A stretch of 64,000 bases of DNA from Solidesulfovibrio fructosivorans JJ] (GTDB taxonomy: Bacteria > Desulfobacterota > Desulfovibrionia > Desulfovibrionales > Desulfovibrionaceae). The notes beneath the pieces are model-generated. The model ran no database searches. It was given only the letters and a program-made list of their open reading frames with translations, and was not told the origin of the DNA. This document shows, piece by piece, positions 63,574 through 64,000 of this stretch (the first letter of the stretch is position 1; each line of letters starts with the position of its first letter). Position numbers and translations under genes: made by a program. The DNA lies in assembly GCF_000179555.1 (NCBI RefSeq), contig NZ_AECZ01000021.1, positions 1-64,000 of the forward strand. Direction: 5' to 3'.

Positions 63574-64000
63574 TCATGACGATTGGGTCGATGGTCCGAG
63601 ACAAACCGTCGCCGCCGCCTCGGGCTCGGGGCGCGCCAACGCGGGCAGGGTGAAATAAAACGCGGCCCCGGTCATCTCGCCCCGTCCCCGGTCGGCCCAT
63701 ATCCGGCCGCCGTGGCGTTCCACGATATGCTTGACAATGGCCAGGCCAAGCCCCGTGCTGCCCTGGGTTTTGGAGCGGTGGCGCTCCACGCGGTAGAAGC
63801 GCTCGAACACGCGCTGGCGTTCCTCGGGGGGAATGCCCGGCCCCTGGTCCAGCACGCCGAAGGTCACGGCCCGGGCCTCGGCGTCCGGGCAGGCGGTCAT
63901 GGCGATGCGCGAGCCCTCGGGCGCGAACCGGGTGGCGTTTTCGAGCAGGTTGCGCCAAACCTGGGTGAGCTGGCCGCCGTCGCAACGCACGAAAAGTTCC
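63574..64000 (-). CDS. phoR: PhoR-like sensor histidine kinase, C-terminal part (truncated by window edge)
   Basis: The ATPase domain of a histidine kinase, about 142 residues visible, continuing beyond the window. N box WRNLLENATRFAPEGS, G1 VLDQGPGIPPEERQRVFERFYR, and G2 GSTGLGLAIVKHIVERHGG are intact. The sequence style and the location upstream of pstB match PhoR, the phosphate-starvation kinase. The N-terminal sensor and HisKA parts are not seen. The C-terminal tail is Ala/Pro-rich and ends GPSTQSS. Confidence 0.8.
   Translation of the reverse strand, partial: ELFVRCDGGQLTQVWRNLLENATRFAPEGSRIAMTACPDAEARAVTFGVLDQGPGIPPEERQRVFERFYRVERHRSKTQGSTGLGLAIVKHIVERHGGRIWADRGRGEMTGAAFYFTLPALARPEPEAAATVCLGPSTQSS

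Overview
The window is a very GC-rich chromosomal segment that looks like a sulfate-reducing bacterium of the Desulfovibrionaceae (Solidesulfovibrio/Desulfovibrio type). The evidence is a complete six-gene Ech [NiFe] hydrogenase operon in the order known from Desulfovibrio gigas, a periplasmic tetraheme cytochrome c3, a MucR-family regulator, an AICAR transformylase without its IMP cyclohydrolase half, and cobalamin genes including an aminotransferase-CobQ fusion. No rRNA, tRNA, CRISPR array, integrase or transposase was seen. The genes read as core chromosome interrupted by unusual intergenic repeats.

Layout. 0.2-5.1 kb: glycosyltransferase, small hypotheticals, an HDOD protein and a TPR protein. 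5.2-7.7 kb: a six-PAS XRE regulator on what looks like a leaderless transcript. 7.7-18.4 kb: isochorismatase-like hydrolase, SGNH hydrolase, plsY, an RNase II-type exonuclease, purH (transformylase only), purA, holB and a second SGNH protein. 18.5-23.8 kb: echFEDCBA on the minus strand with a candidate promoter and a terminator. 24.1-25.6 kb: exported esterase with a PadR regulator. 25.9-27.9 kb: groES-groEL behind a CIRCE operator. 28.1-32.2 kb: DUF202 membrane protein, a free-standing Cache sensor protein and the cobC/cobD-cobQ fusion. 32.4-36.9 kb: FmdB-type zinc ribbon, MucR, lipoprotein, and oppF/oppD ATPases without permeases. 37.0-43.9 kb: a GT-C membrane glycosyltransferase with a large C-terminal extension, a Bax-inhibitor-1 protein, a degenerate LpxK homologue and an amino-acid-type binding lipoprotein. 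44-52.3 kb: lysozyme-like protein, C-terminal J-domain protein, cheX, dsbD, GNAT, D-Ala-D-Ala carboxypeptidase and a histidine kinase. 52.5-64 kb: cbiG-cbiH, cytochrome c3, a coiled-coil protein with a fresh 108-bp tandem duplication, a GH57 enzyme, a secreted protein with a triplicated domain, a chemoreceptor without signalling tip, pstB, and the C-terminal part of a phoR-like kinase cut by the window edge.

How parts work together. Ech is expected to couple ferredoxin oxidation or reduction to H2 and ion movement at the cytoplasmic membrane. Cytochrome c3 is the periplasmic partner of hydrogenases in these organisms. cobC-cobQ and cbiG/cbiH are two separate pieces of the anaerobic cobalamin pathway. 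pstB with phoR points to phosphate uptake and sensing.

The most unusual signal is non-coding. Two families of structured intergenic repeats occur about a dozen times in 64 kb. Family B has two perfect or near-perfect 17-20 bp hairpins in inverted arrangement, joined by a conserved linker. Its four complete copies fill four of the gaps between convergent genes. Single-hairpin halves sit elsewhere, one of them translated into the N-terminus of a lipoprotein. Family A has a small hairpin, a large cruciform with an inner hairpin, and a G/C-rich module. Differences between copies are often compensatory, which argues that the folded structure matters. Flanking sequences shared by A and B suggest modular hairpin exchange.
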